From Pseudomonas iridis (lineage in GTDB: Bacteria; Pseudomonadota; Gammaproteobacteria; Pseudomonadales; Pseudomonadaceae): 64,000 nucleotides of DNA. Location of the stretch: the NCBI RefSeq assembly GCF_017980685.1, contig NZ_JACXXO010000014.1:1-64000 (forward strand), in the 5' to 3' direction. Shown one piece after another: positions 34,259-42,710 of this stretch. Position 1 is the first letter of the stretch, and each line of letters begins with the position of its first letter. The position numbers and the translations under genes are program-made. The notes beneath the pieces are model-generated. The model ran no database searches, was not told the DNA's origin, and saw nothing but the letters and a program-made list of their open reading frames with translations.

Positions 34259-36181
34259 TCAGGCGCCGTCGAGTGTGCGGCGAACCTTGTCCAGCAATTC
34301 GCTGATCTGAAACGGTTTGACCAGCATGTCCATTCCTTCTCCGAGAAACACCTGACGGTTGAGCGCGGTTTCGGCGTAGCCGGTCATGAACAGGATCGGC
34401 AATTTTTCGCGCCAGCCTCGCGCAACATCTGCCAGTTTGCGCCCGCTCATGCGCGGCAAGCCGACGTCGCTCAGCAACAGGTCGATCGATGGATCGTTCT
34501 GCAAGCGCTCCAGCGCCGTCTCGATGTCGGCGGCCTGAGTGCAGCGATAACCGGCATCTTCCAGCACTTCTGTGACGAACATCCGCACCGAGGGCATGTC
34601 CTCGACAATCAACACATGCTCGCCAGTGCCCTGCGCATTGACTACCTCTGGTGAAGCTTCAACGCCGACCGGGTTGCTGGTGGCCGGCAACATGATGGTC
34701 ACTTCTGTGCCACGCCGGGCGACACTGCGAATGTGCGCATCACCGCCCGATTGCCGGGCAAAACCGTAAATCGTCGACAAGCCCAGCCCGGTGCCTTGGC
34801 CCAAAGGTTTGGTGGTGAAGAATGGGTCGAAGACCTTGTCGATCACGTGGTGCTCGATCCCGGTGCCGTCATCGCGCACCGACAACGCCACGTACGCGCC
34901 ATCGGCCAGGTTCGGGTCGCCGTGGGAATACGCCGCGTAGGTGTTGACCCAGATGTTGCCTCCCTGAGGCAGTGCATCGCGGGCGTTGATCACCAGGTTG
35001 AGCATCGCGCTTTCCAGCTGGCTCGGATCGACCAGTGCAATTGCCGGTTTGCTGGTCAGCTCCAGCTTCAGGGCAATCCGTTCACCGATGGTGCGCACCA
35101 GCAGTTCTTCCAGTGACCGCATGTGCTCGTTGATATCCACGGGCCGGGTGTCCAGCGGTTGCTGACGGGCGAACGCCAGCAAGCGATGGGTGAGCGAGGC
35201 TGCGCTCGTCGCGGAGTTCAGCGCCGCTTCGGCATACAACTTGACCTTTTCCGGACGATTGTCAGCGATGCGCTTCTGGATCAGCTCAAGACTGGTGATG
35301 ATGCCGGTCAGCAGGTTGTTGAAGTCGTGGGCAATGCCGCCGGTGAGCTTGCCCAGCGCATCCATTTTCTGCACTTGCAGCAACTGCGATTCGGCGCGTT
35401 CCAGTTGTGAGGTCGTGTCATCCAGGCGTGCCAGGTGCGTGCGTTCGCGATGACGGTGTTCGGTGACGTCTTCGACAAACACCAAGCTCAGCTCGGGCGT
35501 GCGGTACGGCGAAATCTGCCATTCGGTCTCGCGAATCTCGCCCTGCACGCGCATGTTCAGCGTGCCTTTCCAGCGCTCGCCATCGACCAGGCGCAGGCGC
35601 AGTTCATTGAGAATCGCGTTTTGATCGTCGGCGAAGCATTCGCTCAGGGCCTGCGGGTCGCGGTTATCCAGAATCAACTGATTGAACGCGTGGTTGCACT
35701 CATGCACCTTGAGGTTGGCGTCCAGCACCGCAATGGGCGCCGACACATTGACGAAAATCTCGCGGAACCGCGCCTCGCTTTCGCGCAGTGCATTTTCCGT
35801 GTCGCGCACCCGCAGCAGGGTGCGCAGGGTGGCGAGCAGCACGTCCGGGTCGACCGGGTGAATCAGGTAGGCATCGGCTCCGGCATTCAGACCGGTGATG
35901 ATGTCGCCGGTCTGGATCGATGCCGCCGAAACGTGGATCACCGGCAGAAGGGCGGTGCGGGTATCGGCGCGCAGGATGCGCACGATGTCGAAGCCGCTCA
36001 TGTCCGGCAGGTTGACGTCGAGAATCAACGCATCGATCGCTTCGCTCTCGATCAATGCCAGACCATCGGTGCCGGTGCCAGCCTCGAGGACTTCATAGTC
36101 GTGGCGTTCCAGGCGTTTGCGCAAGGCATAGCGGGTGGCGACGTTGTCATCGACGATCAACAGGCGGATGTCACGTTTCAT
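34259..36181 (-). CDS. Hybrid kinase with receivers at both ends
   Basis: The 640-residue protein begins with a receiver (phosphoacceptor Asp55 in ALILDVNLPDMSGFD). A PAS domain (FREIFVNVSAPIAVLDANLK) is followed by HisKA with His near 283 in GGIAHDFNNLL and a HATPase domain (VINARDALPQGGNI, GTGLGLSTIYGF). A second receiver ends the protein (Asp near 572, LLSDVGLPRMSG). It is cytosolic. It is the last gene of the stressosome operon and overlaps the preceding kinase gene by about 11 bases. It probably takes a phosphoryl signal from that kinase or passes its own; the output partner is not visible. Confidence 0.92.
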   Translation of the reverse strand: MKRDIRLLIVDDNVATRYALRKRLERHDYEVLEAGTGTDGLALIESEAIDALILDVNLPDMSGFDIVRILRADTRTALLPVIHVSAASIQTGDIITGLNAGADAYLIHPVDPDVLLATLRTLLRVRDTENALRESEARFREIFVNVSAPIAVLDANLKVHECNHAFNQLILDNRDPQALSECFADDQNAILNELRLRLVDGERWKGTLNMRVQGEIRETEWQISPYRTPELSLVFVEDVTEHRHRERTHLARLDDTTSQLERAESQLLQVQKMDALGKLTGGIAHDFNNLLTGIITSLELIQKRIADNRPEKVKLYAEAALNSATSAASLTHRLLAFARQQPLDTRPVDINEHMRSLEELLVRTIGERIALKLELTSKPAIALVDPSQLESAMLNLVINARDALPQGGNIWVNTYAAYSHGDPNLADGAYVALSVRDDGTGIEHHVIDKVFDPFFTTKPLGQGTGLGLSTIYGFARQSGGDAHIRSVARRGTEVTIMLPATSNPVGVEASPEVVNAQGTGEHVLIVEDMPSVRMFVTEVLEDAGYRCTQAADIETALERLQNDPSIDLLLSDVGLPRMSGRKLADVARGWREKLPILFMTGYAETALNRQVFLGEGMDMLVKPFQISELLDKVRRTLDGA

Positions 36182-37046
36182 CGACGTTCTCCAAAGCGAT
36201 CGCCAACGGAATAATCACGTAAAAGGTCGAGCCGACGCCCGGTGCGCTGTCCATTCCGACCTCTCCACCCAACAGGGTCGCGAAGCGTTTACACAAGGAA
36301 AGTCCCAGGCCAGTACCGCGCAAGCGTTTCTGCAGCGGCGAGTCGACCTGGGAAAAGTCCTCGAACAATGCACCATGCAGCTCCGCCGCGATACCAATAC
36401 CGGTGTCACTGACTGCAAAACGTACTTTGTCCGTGCCTTCAAGTCGCGCCGAAACCCGCACTTCGCCGCGCGTGGTGAACTTCAGCGAGTTGGAAATGAA
36501 GTTGCGCAGGATTTGCGCGAGTTTCTTGTCGTCGGTGTACAGACGCGGCAGGCCTTTGGGTTCCTCGAAGATCAGGTCCACTGCCGACGCATCGACAATG
36601 GGCCGAAACATCCCGCGCAGGGCGGAAAACAGATCGAACATGTCGAACCACGCCGGGGAAATACTGATGCGACCGGCCTCGATTTTCGCCAGATCGAGCA
36701 AGTCGTCGACCATGTCGCTGAGTTCGCGGGCGGCGGTGCTGACGAAGGCAACCTGTTTGTGTTGCTCGGGGCTCAGCGGCCCGTCCAGCTCGTCGGCGAG
36801 CAGGCTGTTGATGCTCAGGATCGAACCCAGCGGGGTGCGGAACTCATGGCTCATGTACGACAGGAAACGGCTTTTGAGGTCCGAAGCCTGACGCAATTCT
36901 TCTGCCTGAATGTCGAGCTCGGCGTACAGCGCCAGCACGCCCTGATTGGTTTCATCGAGCTCTGCGCGCAAGGCTTCGGTTTCGCTCTGCAACTGGGCGA
37001 TCAGCGCAGCCTGTTCAGCATTGCTCGCAATGGGCGACTCAGCCAT
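36171..37046 (-). CDS. Sensor histidine kinase
   Basis: The 291-residue kinase has no membrane segment. An N-terminal coiled coil (AALIAQLQSETEALRAELDE) leads to HisKA with His in LSYMSHEFRTPLGS, then HATPase motifs (LAQILRNFISNSLKFT, VSDTGIGIAAE, GTGLGLSLCKRF). The ATG at 37046 is preceded by GGAGG six bases away and overlaps the end of the phosphatase gene by eight bases. A coiled-coil input and its place directly after the RsbT and SpoIIE genes suggest it responds to the stressosome or to a cytosolic partner. Confidence 0.9.
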   Translation of the reverse strand: MAESPIASNAEQAALIAQLQSETEALRAELDETNQGVLALYAELDIQAEELRQASDLKSRFLSYMSHEFRTPLGSILSINSLLADELDGPLSPEQHKQVAFVSTAARELSDMVDDLLDLAKIEAGRISISPAWFDMFDLFSALRGMFRPIVDASAVDLIFEEPKGLPRLYTDDKKLAQILRNFISNSLKFTTRGEVRVSARLEGTDKVRFAVSDTGIGIAAELHGALFEDFSQVDSPLQKRLRGTGLGLSLCKRFATLLGGEVGMDSAPGVGSTFYVIIPLAIALENVDET

Positions 37047-38055
37047 GGGCGGCCTCCAGGGCAACGACCAGTACCGTTACATCATCCCGACCGCGGCAGA
37101 AGTCGCGATGCAAAATGGCGGCTATCACGGCAGGATGACGGTGCACCAGGCCGGGGTAGTCTTGAAGATTCCAACGGGACTGCAAACCGTCGCTGTACAT
37201 GATCAAAAGATGTCCGTTCACGTGAGCATAGTCAAAGGGCTGGGCTTTCCGGTACTGGACGCCAACGATGCCAGGGTGCGAAGCCAGTCCGCGAGATTTG
37301 TCGGCGGTAAGCAGGCTGGCGCCAATATTACCGACCCCGGTGAAACTCAGGTTGGCGCGATCGGCGTGAAACTGTGCGAACGCCACCGCGCCGCCGCGAG
37401 TGCCGATCATGTCCCGGTGCAGGTCTTCCATCAGCATCGTTGCCGCACTGAATGGCGCCCGGGCAAACGCTTGCTCGCCGGCCCGTCCGGCAATTTCGGC
37501 GTCTTCACCATGGCCGAGGCCGTCAACGATCAGCGCGCTGATGTCTGCGCCGTGATACGCCAGATGCCAGACATCGCCGCAGGCCGGATCGTCATGCAGC
37601 GAGTGCTGACTGACGCCGTAAAGCAGGTCCGGCTGACGGTTGTTGCGCGGGTACAAACGCGCGAGCAACACGGCTCCGCGGTGGTCGGCATACACGTCAA
37701 ACACATCGGCCTGGCGTGACACCGCGCCAAGGCCGATGCCTTGGGTGCCGCCGGTAGAAAAGCCGTCAGTGAGGCATGCCTCCAGGTCAAAACCCTTGGC
37801 ACGATCCACCGCCAGCAGTTCGATCCCCGCATCGCCCTGACGTGGCAGCACGCGCAAGTGCAGCTCGCCACGGCCGGCATGTTTGAGCAGATTGCTCGCC
37901 AGTTCGGTGACCACCAATGCCACGCGTCCGGCATCGCTTTCAGTGAAACCGTGCTGTTCGGCAAGCCGTTGAGCCGTGCGCCTTGCGTAGCCGATCTGGC
38001 TGGTGTCTTCGATCAGTAAGACTTGGGTCAGTGACCCGTTAATGTTCATGTCCAT
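37039..38055 (-). CDS. SpoIIE-family phosphatase with N-terminal ATPase domain
   Basis: The 338-residue two-domain protein starts with an anti-sigma-type HATPase (VALVVTELASNLLKHAGRGE, then GGTQGIGLGAVSRQADVFD). A PP2C/SpoIIE phosphatase follows (ADISALIVDGLGHGEDAEIA, and GRDDVTVLVVAL near the end). Such proteins dephosphorylate STAS antagonists, resetting the RsbRS complex as RsbX does in Bacillus. It overlaps RsbT upstream by ten bases and the kinase downstream by eight. Assignment as the reset phosphatase is inference from position. Confidence 0.9.
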   Translation of the reverse strand: MDMNINGSLTQVLLIEDTSQIGYARRTAQRLAEQHGFTESDAGRVALVVTELASNLLKHAGRGELHLRVLPRQGDAGIELLAVDRAKGFDLEACLTDGFSTGGTQGIGLGAVSRQADVFDVYADHRGAVLLARLYPRNNRQPDLLYGVSQHSLHDDPACGDVWHLAYHGADISALIVDGLGHGEDAEIAGRAGEQAFARAPFSAATMLMEDLHRDMIGTRGGAVAFAQFHADRANLSFTGVGNIGASLLTADKSRGLASHPGIVGVQYRKAQPFDYAHVNGHLLIMYSDGLQSRWNLQDYPGLVHRHPAVIAAILHRDFCRGRDDVTVLVVALEAAHG

Positions 38056-38450
38056 CGCGTAATCGTTATGCGGGTGCCCTTGCCGGGCTCCGTGTCCAGT
38101 TCGAACTCCTGGACCAGCCGTTTCGCACCGGTCAGACCCAGGCCCATGCCGCTGCCGGAAGTCCAGCCGTCGGTCATTGCCAGTTTGATGTCGGCAATGC
38201 CCGGCCCCTCGTCGCGAAAGGTCAGGCGCAGACCGACCTTGTGATCCTCATCGAGGATCTGCCAGTCCATGTCACCGCCACCCCCGTAAACCATGGTGTT
38301 GCGCGCCAGTTCGCTGACAGCCGTGACCATTTTGGTCAGGTCGATCAGGCGCATGCCGCACTCGGTGGCCAGTTTGCGTGCGGTCTGGCGGGCCAGGACC
38401 ACATCCTGCTCAATGTGAATGGGTTGAGTACCGCTACTGCGCACGGTCAT
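38046..38450 (-). CDS. rsbT: RsbT-like anti-sigma/serine kinase
   Basis: The 134-residue HATPase-fold kinase begins MTVRSSGTQPIHIEQDVVLA, with N-box VSELARNTMVYGGGG and the G1/G2 boxes FRDEGPGIADIKLAMT and GSGMGLGLTGAKRLV. RsbT phosphorylates the STAS proteins RsbS and RsbR and, once released, activates a downstream partner. Here the next genes are a SpoIIE protein and kinases instead of RsbU, so the released RsbT probably acts on those. It overlaps rsbS by four bases. Confidence 0.9.
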   Translation of the reverse strand: MTVRSSGTQPIHIEQDVVLARQTARKLATECGMRLIDLTKMVTAVSELARNTMVYGGGGDMDWQILDEDHKVGLRLTFRDEGPGIADIKLAMTDGWTSGSGMGLGLTGAKRLVQEFELDTEPGKGTRITITRWT

Positions 38451-38809
38451 TGCTGACTTACTCGTTCCCGCAGCACTTTCATCCCACGCTCGACATTGAG
38501 CGCCGTGCTGACACCGGGCAGAGTCAGGCCGAGTTCGACCAAGGTAATCGCCACCGCCGGCTGCATACCGACCAGCATGGTTTCGGCGTCCATGATTTTC
38601 GACAGGCCGGAGATCGTGCTGATCATCCGGCCGATGAACGAGTCGACCATGTCTAGTGCCGAGATGTCGATCAACACGCCACGCGCCGAGGTTTTGCTGA
38701 TGCGTTCGGACAGATCGTCCTGCAGGGTCAAGGCGAGTTGGTCATGCATGTCGACCTGAATGGTCACCAGCAGGAACTCGCCCATCTGAAGAATCGGAAT
38801 TCTTTCCAT
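38447..38809 (-). CDS. rsbS: RsbS-like stressosome scaffold (STAS protein)
   Basis: The product is a single 120-residue STAS domain. The phosphorylation site is Ser57 in LIDISALDMVDSFIGRM, the position used by RsbT. The downstream SGLSKIMDAETMLVGMQPAV matches the RsbS fold. It forms the stressosome core with RsbR. It starts four bases after the end of rsbR and overlaps rsbT by four bases, so the trio is translationally coupled in the classical R-S-T order. Confidence 0.92.
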   Translation of the reverse strand: MERIPILQMGEFLLVTIQVDMHDQLALTLQDDLSERISKTSARGVLIDISALDMVDSFIGRMISTISGLSKIMDAETMLVGMQPAVAITLVELGLTLPGVSTALNVERGMKVLRERVSQQ

Positions 38810-38813
38810 GGCG

Positions 38814-39665
38814 TCAGACCGCTTTGCTGAGGGTGATGCCCAGGCGTGTCAGGGCCAGTTTCAACGCATCGGCCAGATTGGCCTTGGTGACCACGCCTTG
38901 CAGGTCGAGCCCCAGGTGCACGATGGTCTGCGCGATCTGCGGACGCACGCCACTGATGATGCAATCTGCGCCCATCAGGCGGATCGCGGTAACGGTTTTC
39001 AGCAGGTGCTGGGCAACCAGGGTATCGACGGTAGGCACGCCGGTAATGTCGATGATGGCGATTTCCGAACCGGTATCGACGATGCGTTGCAGCAACGATT
39101 CCATCACGACCTGTGTGCGCTGCGAATCGAGGGTGCCGATCATTGGCAGCGCCAGCACGCCGTCCCAAAGCTTGACCACGGGAGTGGACAGTTCCAGCAG
39201 TTCTTCCTGCTGACGCTTGATCACCGCTTCGCGGGATTTCTGGAAGGTCCGGATGGTGTGCAGACCAAAGGCATCGAGCAATTCGGAAATTTCCCAGAGC
39301 TGCTCGGCGAGCAGCGCCGGTTGTTCTTTGTAGTGCGCTTGCAGCAGCGTGAATAACGGGCCTTTCAGGGCGAAGATGAAACTCGCGGTTTGTTGCGAGT
39401 CCTGGCCGAGCAGGGCGCGGCTATGGGAGAGCTTTTCAAGGAACAGGCGGGTCGCTTCCCAACCCTGCGCAGTGACGTTGGCGCCGTTGCCGTTATCAAG
39501 CCCCGTGATCACCAGTTGCAGGAATTCGCTGGTTTGCTGCTGCAGGTCGTGTTCTTTCAAGTTGCGCGTGGCGCCGTTCGCTTCGAGGCCATTGATCCAT
39601 TCGCCCAGCAGTTGTGACTGCTTGTTTTTAATCGCATCGAGTGTGCTGTTCTGCAGTGCTGCCAT
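38814..39665 (-). CDS. rsbR: RsbR-like stressosome sensor (STAS protein)
   Basis: This 283-residue sensor has an N-terminal helical input domain of the RsbRD_N type (about residues 1-145, with LDAIKNKQSQLLGEWINGLE). A linker and a STAS domain follow (PMIGTLDSQRTQVVMESLLQ, then IDITGVPTVDTLVAQHLLK). Conserved threonines near 178 and 215 correspond to the RsbT target sites. Heme or other ligand binding in the N-terminal domain cannot be told from the sequence. The ATG at 39665 is chosen (GGAG ten bases upstream) over one fourteen codons earlier. It is the first gene of the six-gene operon. Confidence 0.9.
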   Translation of the reverse strand: MAALQNSTLDAIKNKQSQLLGEWINGLEANGATRNLKEHDLQQQTSEFLQLVITGLDNGNGANVTAQGWEATRLFLEKLSHSRALLGQDSQQTASFIFALKGPLFTLLQAHYKEQPALLAEQLWEISELLDAFGLHTIRTFQKSREAVIKRQQEELLELSTPVVKLWDGVLALPMIGTLDSQRTQVVMESLLQRIVDTGSEIAIIDITGVPTVDTLVAQHLLKTVTAIRLMGADCIISGVRPQIAQTIVHLGLDLQGVVTKANLADALKLALTRLGITLSKAV

Positions 39666-39916
39666 GTGCCTGTTGCTCCGTAACGAATGAGGGGCCGATT
39701 TCATCAAATTGATCGGCGCGAAGTCAGTGACCGTTGCCGTTTCAAATAGTTGTGCAGTCTAACGAGGATATTTGTGATTTACCTCAATAAAGGCCCGAGT
39801 AACTCTAGTCGGCATGGCTGCAAGGCGCGATGTTTTGAACGTTGGCGCGATGGCGGCTTCGAAACTGCAAGGCCCGACTGGTTTCAGTCGCGCTGGCGAT
39901 GACTAAAGAGGTGCTT

Positions 39917-40195
39917 ATGAACGAGCAATCGACACAGCAGAACAATCAATCCGGGGAACCGATCGATCGCAATGACCCGGCGATTGACCCGCAAGTGCCG
40001 GGGCAATCGGCGCCGACGCAGCCTGCGCAGCAACAGGGCGATACAGACCAGGCGCAAAGTGCTGACCCGGCAGTGGATCAGAAGAACCAGCACACCGATA
40101 ACGACAACGAGTTCAGTCCGGGATTCGAACCGGATCCAGATCGTCCGAAGGCGGGCGAGGAGACGGACGCAGATATTGATACTGACGGGGGTTAA
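39917..40195 (+). CDS. Disordered acidic protein of unknown function
   Basis: The 92-residue product begins MNEQSTQQNNQSGEPIDRND after a GAGGTG site. It is dominated by Gln, Asp, Pro and Glu with no hydrophobic core, so it is probably unstructured. Small hydrophilic proteins of this type occur near stress genes in Pseudomonas. It is a single gene with its own terminator. No family is recognised. Confidence 0.75.
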   Translation: MNEQSTQQNNQSGEPIDRNDPAIDPQVPGQSAPTQPAQQQGDTDQAQSADPAVDQKNQHTDNDNEFSPGFEPDPDRPKAGEETDADIDTDGG

Positions 40196-40211
40196 TCAAG
40201 GCTGAAACGAG

Positions 40212-40244
40212 GAGGCCGCATCCATTGGATGCGGCCTCTTTTTG
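40212..40244 (+). terminator. Terminator of the disordered protein gene
   Basis: Perfect arms aggccgcatcc / ggatgcggcct with a three-base loop followed by T5. It lies between convergent genes. Confidence 0.92.
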
Positions 40245-40256
40245 ACTGCCCGATAC

Positions 40257-40778
40257 TTATTTGCTTGGGTATTTGGCTTGCAGCTCTTTCGCCGCTGTCA
40301 GATGTTTTTCCAGGCCCGGCAGCATTTTCTGAGCGAAGGCTTTCAGCTCGGTCGCGCCTTCGGTCTTGTCATCCGTGACGGTATTGGCTTGCTTCTTGAA
40401 CAACTCGATGGTCTCTTCGTGGGCCTTGACCTGATTGTTGGCGTAGGCCGCATCGAAGGATTCATCGCGCATGTCGAGGATTTTCTCTTTGGCCTGTTTG
40501 ACCAGAGTAGTGGTATCCGGCACTTCGATATCGTGAGCCTTGGCAATCGTCGCCAGCTCGTCATTGGCCTTGCTGTGATCGGTGATCATCATTTCGGCAA
40601 ACTTCTTGATGTCGGCCGATTGGCTTTTTTCCAGCGCCAGGCGACTGGTTTCGATTTCGGCGATGCCACCGGCAGCAGCATTGTCGACGAAGTCATTGTC
40701 GGTAGCAGCGAAAGCGCTGCCCATGCCGGCACTCAGGGCAACGGCCAGAGCAATGTGACGCAGGTTGAATCCGTCCAT
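40257..40778 (-). CDS. DUF4142 periplasmic protein
   Basis: The 173-residue product has a signal peptide (MDGFNLRHIALAVALSAG to SAFA). A helical ferritin-like DUF4142 domain follows: TDNDFVDNAAAGGIAEIETS, then KKFAEMMITDHSKANDELA and NQVKAHEETIELFKKQA. The start at 40778 is used because GGAG lies nine bases upstream; an in-frame GTG five codons earlier overlaps that site. DUF4142 proteins are common envelope stress proteins of unknown activity. It is divergent from the small genes to its right. Confidence 0.87.
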   Translation of the reverse strand: MDGFNLRHIALAVALSAGMGSAFAATDNDFVDNAAAGGIAEIETSRLALEKSQSADIKKFAEMMITDHSKANDELATIAKAHDIEVPDTTTLVKQAKEKILDMRDESFDAAYANNQVKAHEETIELFKKQANTVTDDKTEGATELKAFAQKMLPGLEKHLTAAKELQAKYPSK

Positions 40779-40984
40779 TTGGTAGATCTCCACGCAGGTT
40801 TTTGTGAGCGTTATGCAATGGAGCGAGTGCGCCGACGAAAGGTTTTATCGCGTTTGCGACAGGGCGACGAACGGCCACCGCTGGTCTGACAGGGAGTCGA
40901 CAGAACGCCCCGACCGAGGCCATTCTGATGGCTGGCCAGCGCAATCGGTCGCGCTGGACACCGATCAACTCACGGAGGTGTTAC

Positions 40985-41227
40985 ATGCCGGTTCCCCATG
41001 ACCTGTTTCAGGACTTGAGCTGCACGAAGGAAGAGATCCAGCAAAAACGCACCCAGGATCCGCGACTGGATTCATTGATCAACAAGTATTCTCAGGTTGA
41101 TGCCGACGTGGTCAAGGCAGAGACAGCCACCTCGGACGCCCCCAGCGACGACGCATTGAAAAAACTCAAAGAGAAACGTCTGAAGGTCAAGGACGAGATC
41201 GTCAGTCACTTGCAGACGCCGTCCTGA
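40985..41227 (+). CDS. DUF465 (YdcH-like) small protein
   Basis: The 80-residue helical protein begins MPVPHDLFQDLSCTKEEIQQ. The hallmark YdcH pattern is a central turn (DPRLDSLINKYSQVDADVVK) followed by a lysine-rich helix (LKKLKEKRLKVKDEIV), forming a hairpin of helices. The function is unknown. GGAGG precedes the ATG at good spacing. It is a single gene between the DUF4142 gene and another short protein gene. Confidence 0.88.
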   Translation: MPVPHDLFQDLSCTKEEIQQKRTQDPRLDSLINKYSQVDADVVKAETATSDAPSDDALKKLKEKRLKVKDEIVSHLQTPS

Positions 41228-41336
41228 TCTTCTAGCTGTCCGCCGACCTACGGTTGCAAATGAACGGGAACGACAGCCCCTGCCGGCACCTCGAATGTAC
41301 AGAGTCCGAATTCATCGACTTCTTGCGAGGTGCCTC

Positions 41337-41501
41337 ATGAGCGATCCCAAATTCCCGAGTGAAGAGCAGGGCGCATTCGACCCGGTGCCGACGCATCCCG
41401 AGCCGAACAGTCCGGCCCATACCACGGCCAATCCGGATGAGCCTGTCGAGGATCTTCCTGAAGACGAAAACCCCGACAAGTTCGACAAGTCTTCCAACTG
41501 A
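41337..41501 (+). CDS. Short disordered acidic protein
   Basis: The 54-residue product MSDPKFPSEEQGAFDPVPTH... has a CGAGGTGCC ribosome site and is rich in Pro, Asp and Glu (NPDEPVEDLPEDENPDKF). It has no hydrophobic stretch. It resembles in style the disordered protein at 39917. No family is recognised, and a REP doublet lies immediately downstream. Confidence 0.65.
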   Translation: MSDPKFPSEEQGAFDPVPTHPEPNSPAHTTANPDEPVEDLPEDENPDKFDKSSN

Positions 41502-41508
41502 CAGACCG

Positions 41509-41605
41509 CTATCGCTGGCAAGCCAGCTCCCACAGGGGCTCATGTAGTTCACAGATTATGTGCACGATCCAATACCTGTGGGAGCTGGCTTGCCAGCGAT
41601 GGCGT
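41509..41605. repeat. REP doublet, family A
   Basis: atcgctggcaagccagctcc and ggagctggcttgccagcgat in inverted orientation, about 45 bases apart, between convergent genes. Confidence 0.92.
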
Positions 41606-41633
41606 CAGTCAACTCACCACAAAACCGACAGAC

Positions 41634-42710
41634 TCACTTCAGCGCATCCGCCAACGGCATCCGCGCCATATGCATCGCCTTCAACGACCCGAAATACAAC
41701 CAGTCCCCATACTCCCTCACCGTGGTAATCGGCGAATAATTGCCCTCGCTCGCGTCCTGCAGATTGGTAATCACCTTGCCCTGCAAATCCAGCCCCAATA
41801 CAAACCCGCGCTTCTCCACCGGTGTGGGCAACACGCTCAACGCCCGCACAATCATCTTGCGCACGAATGGATGCCCGGCCGTGCCATCGAGCAAGGCATT
41901 ACGCGGTGCGTACAAAGCGACCCAGAAACGGTCGTGGCCATTGAATGACAGGTTGTCCGGCAGCCCTGGCAAGTTGTCGGTAAACAGGTCATGGGTGCCC
42001 GCCTGAGGGCCTTTCAGCCAGAAGCGACTGATGCGGTAGGCGCCGGTTTCATTAACCAGCACATAAGCATCATCCGGGCCGAGGGTCACGCCGTTGGCGA
42101 ACTGCAGTTTATCGAGCAGGATGCTGGTCTTGCCGGTCTGAAAGTCATAGCGCAGCAAGCGTCCGTCACCGCCGTGTTCAATGATCGCCTCGCCGTCATG
42201 GCCGTAGCCCCAGCGGCTGGAGGCGTCGCTGAAGTAGGCGTAGTGCCCGGACTTGTCGATCGCCACATCATCGGTGAAACCGAAGGGCACGCCATTGGCC
42301 TCTTTGGTCAAGGCCGTCACCTGGCCCTGTGCATCGAGAGACAGCAAACCCTTGACCCCGTCGGCGATCACCAGTAGCCCGTTGGGATGGCGCGCAAGCC
42401 CCAGTGGCCGGCCACCGGTATCGGCCAGCACTTTGCGTTCCTTGCCATCAAGACTGCTGCGGATCAGCCGACCGTCATGCAGACCGGTGATCAGGAATTC
42501 CCCTTCCAGCAGCAGCGCTTCCGGCCCTTCGATGTCACTGGGGCCGACCTGCACCGCACCTTTGAGGCGCTGGTTATCGGCGTAGATCCCTTCGCTCAAC
42601 GAGGGCGCCGCCTGCGGTGTCCAGGCGACCGGCTCGACCTTGGTGGGCATCAGCAGCAGAAACGCGATGACGACGACAATCAGCAATATCAAAACCTGCC
42701 GCCACCTCAT
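41634..42710 (-). CDS. Membrane-anchored strictosidine-synthase-like (SMP-30 superfamily) protein
   Basis: The 358-residue product has one N-terminal membrane anchor (LILLIVVVIAFLLLM). A six-bladed propeller follows: DIEGPEALLLEGEFLITGLH, RHPNGLLVIADGVKGLLSLD and FTDDVAIDKSGHYAYFSDAS match the strictosidine synthase/SMP-30 pattern with metal-binding Glu, Asn and Asp. Bacterial members are lactonases or arylesterases; the substrate is unknown. Its start overlaps the end of the fatty-acid-hydroxylase gene upstream by four bases (ATGA), so the two are co-translated and probably act on the same hydrophobic compound, which is inference. Confidence 0.88.
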   Translation of the reverse strand: MRWRQVLILLIVVVIAFLLLMPTKVEPVAWTPQAAPSLSEGIYADNQRLKGAVQVGPSDIEGPEALLLEGEFLITGLHDGRLIRSSLDGKERKVLADTGGRPLGLARHPNGLLVIADGVKGLLSLDAQGQVTALTKEANGVPFGFTDDVAIDKSGHYAYFSDASSRWGYGHDGEAIIEHGGDGRLLRYDFQTGKTSILLDKLQFANGVTLGPDDAYVLVNETGAYRISRFWLKGPQAGTHDLFTDNLPGLPDNLSFNGHDRFWVALYAPRNALLDGTAGHPFVRKMIVRALSVLPTPVEKRGFVLGLDLQGKVITNLQDASEGNYSPITTVREYGDWLYFGSLKAMHMARMPLADALK

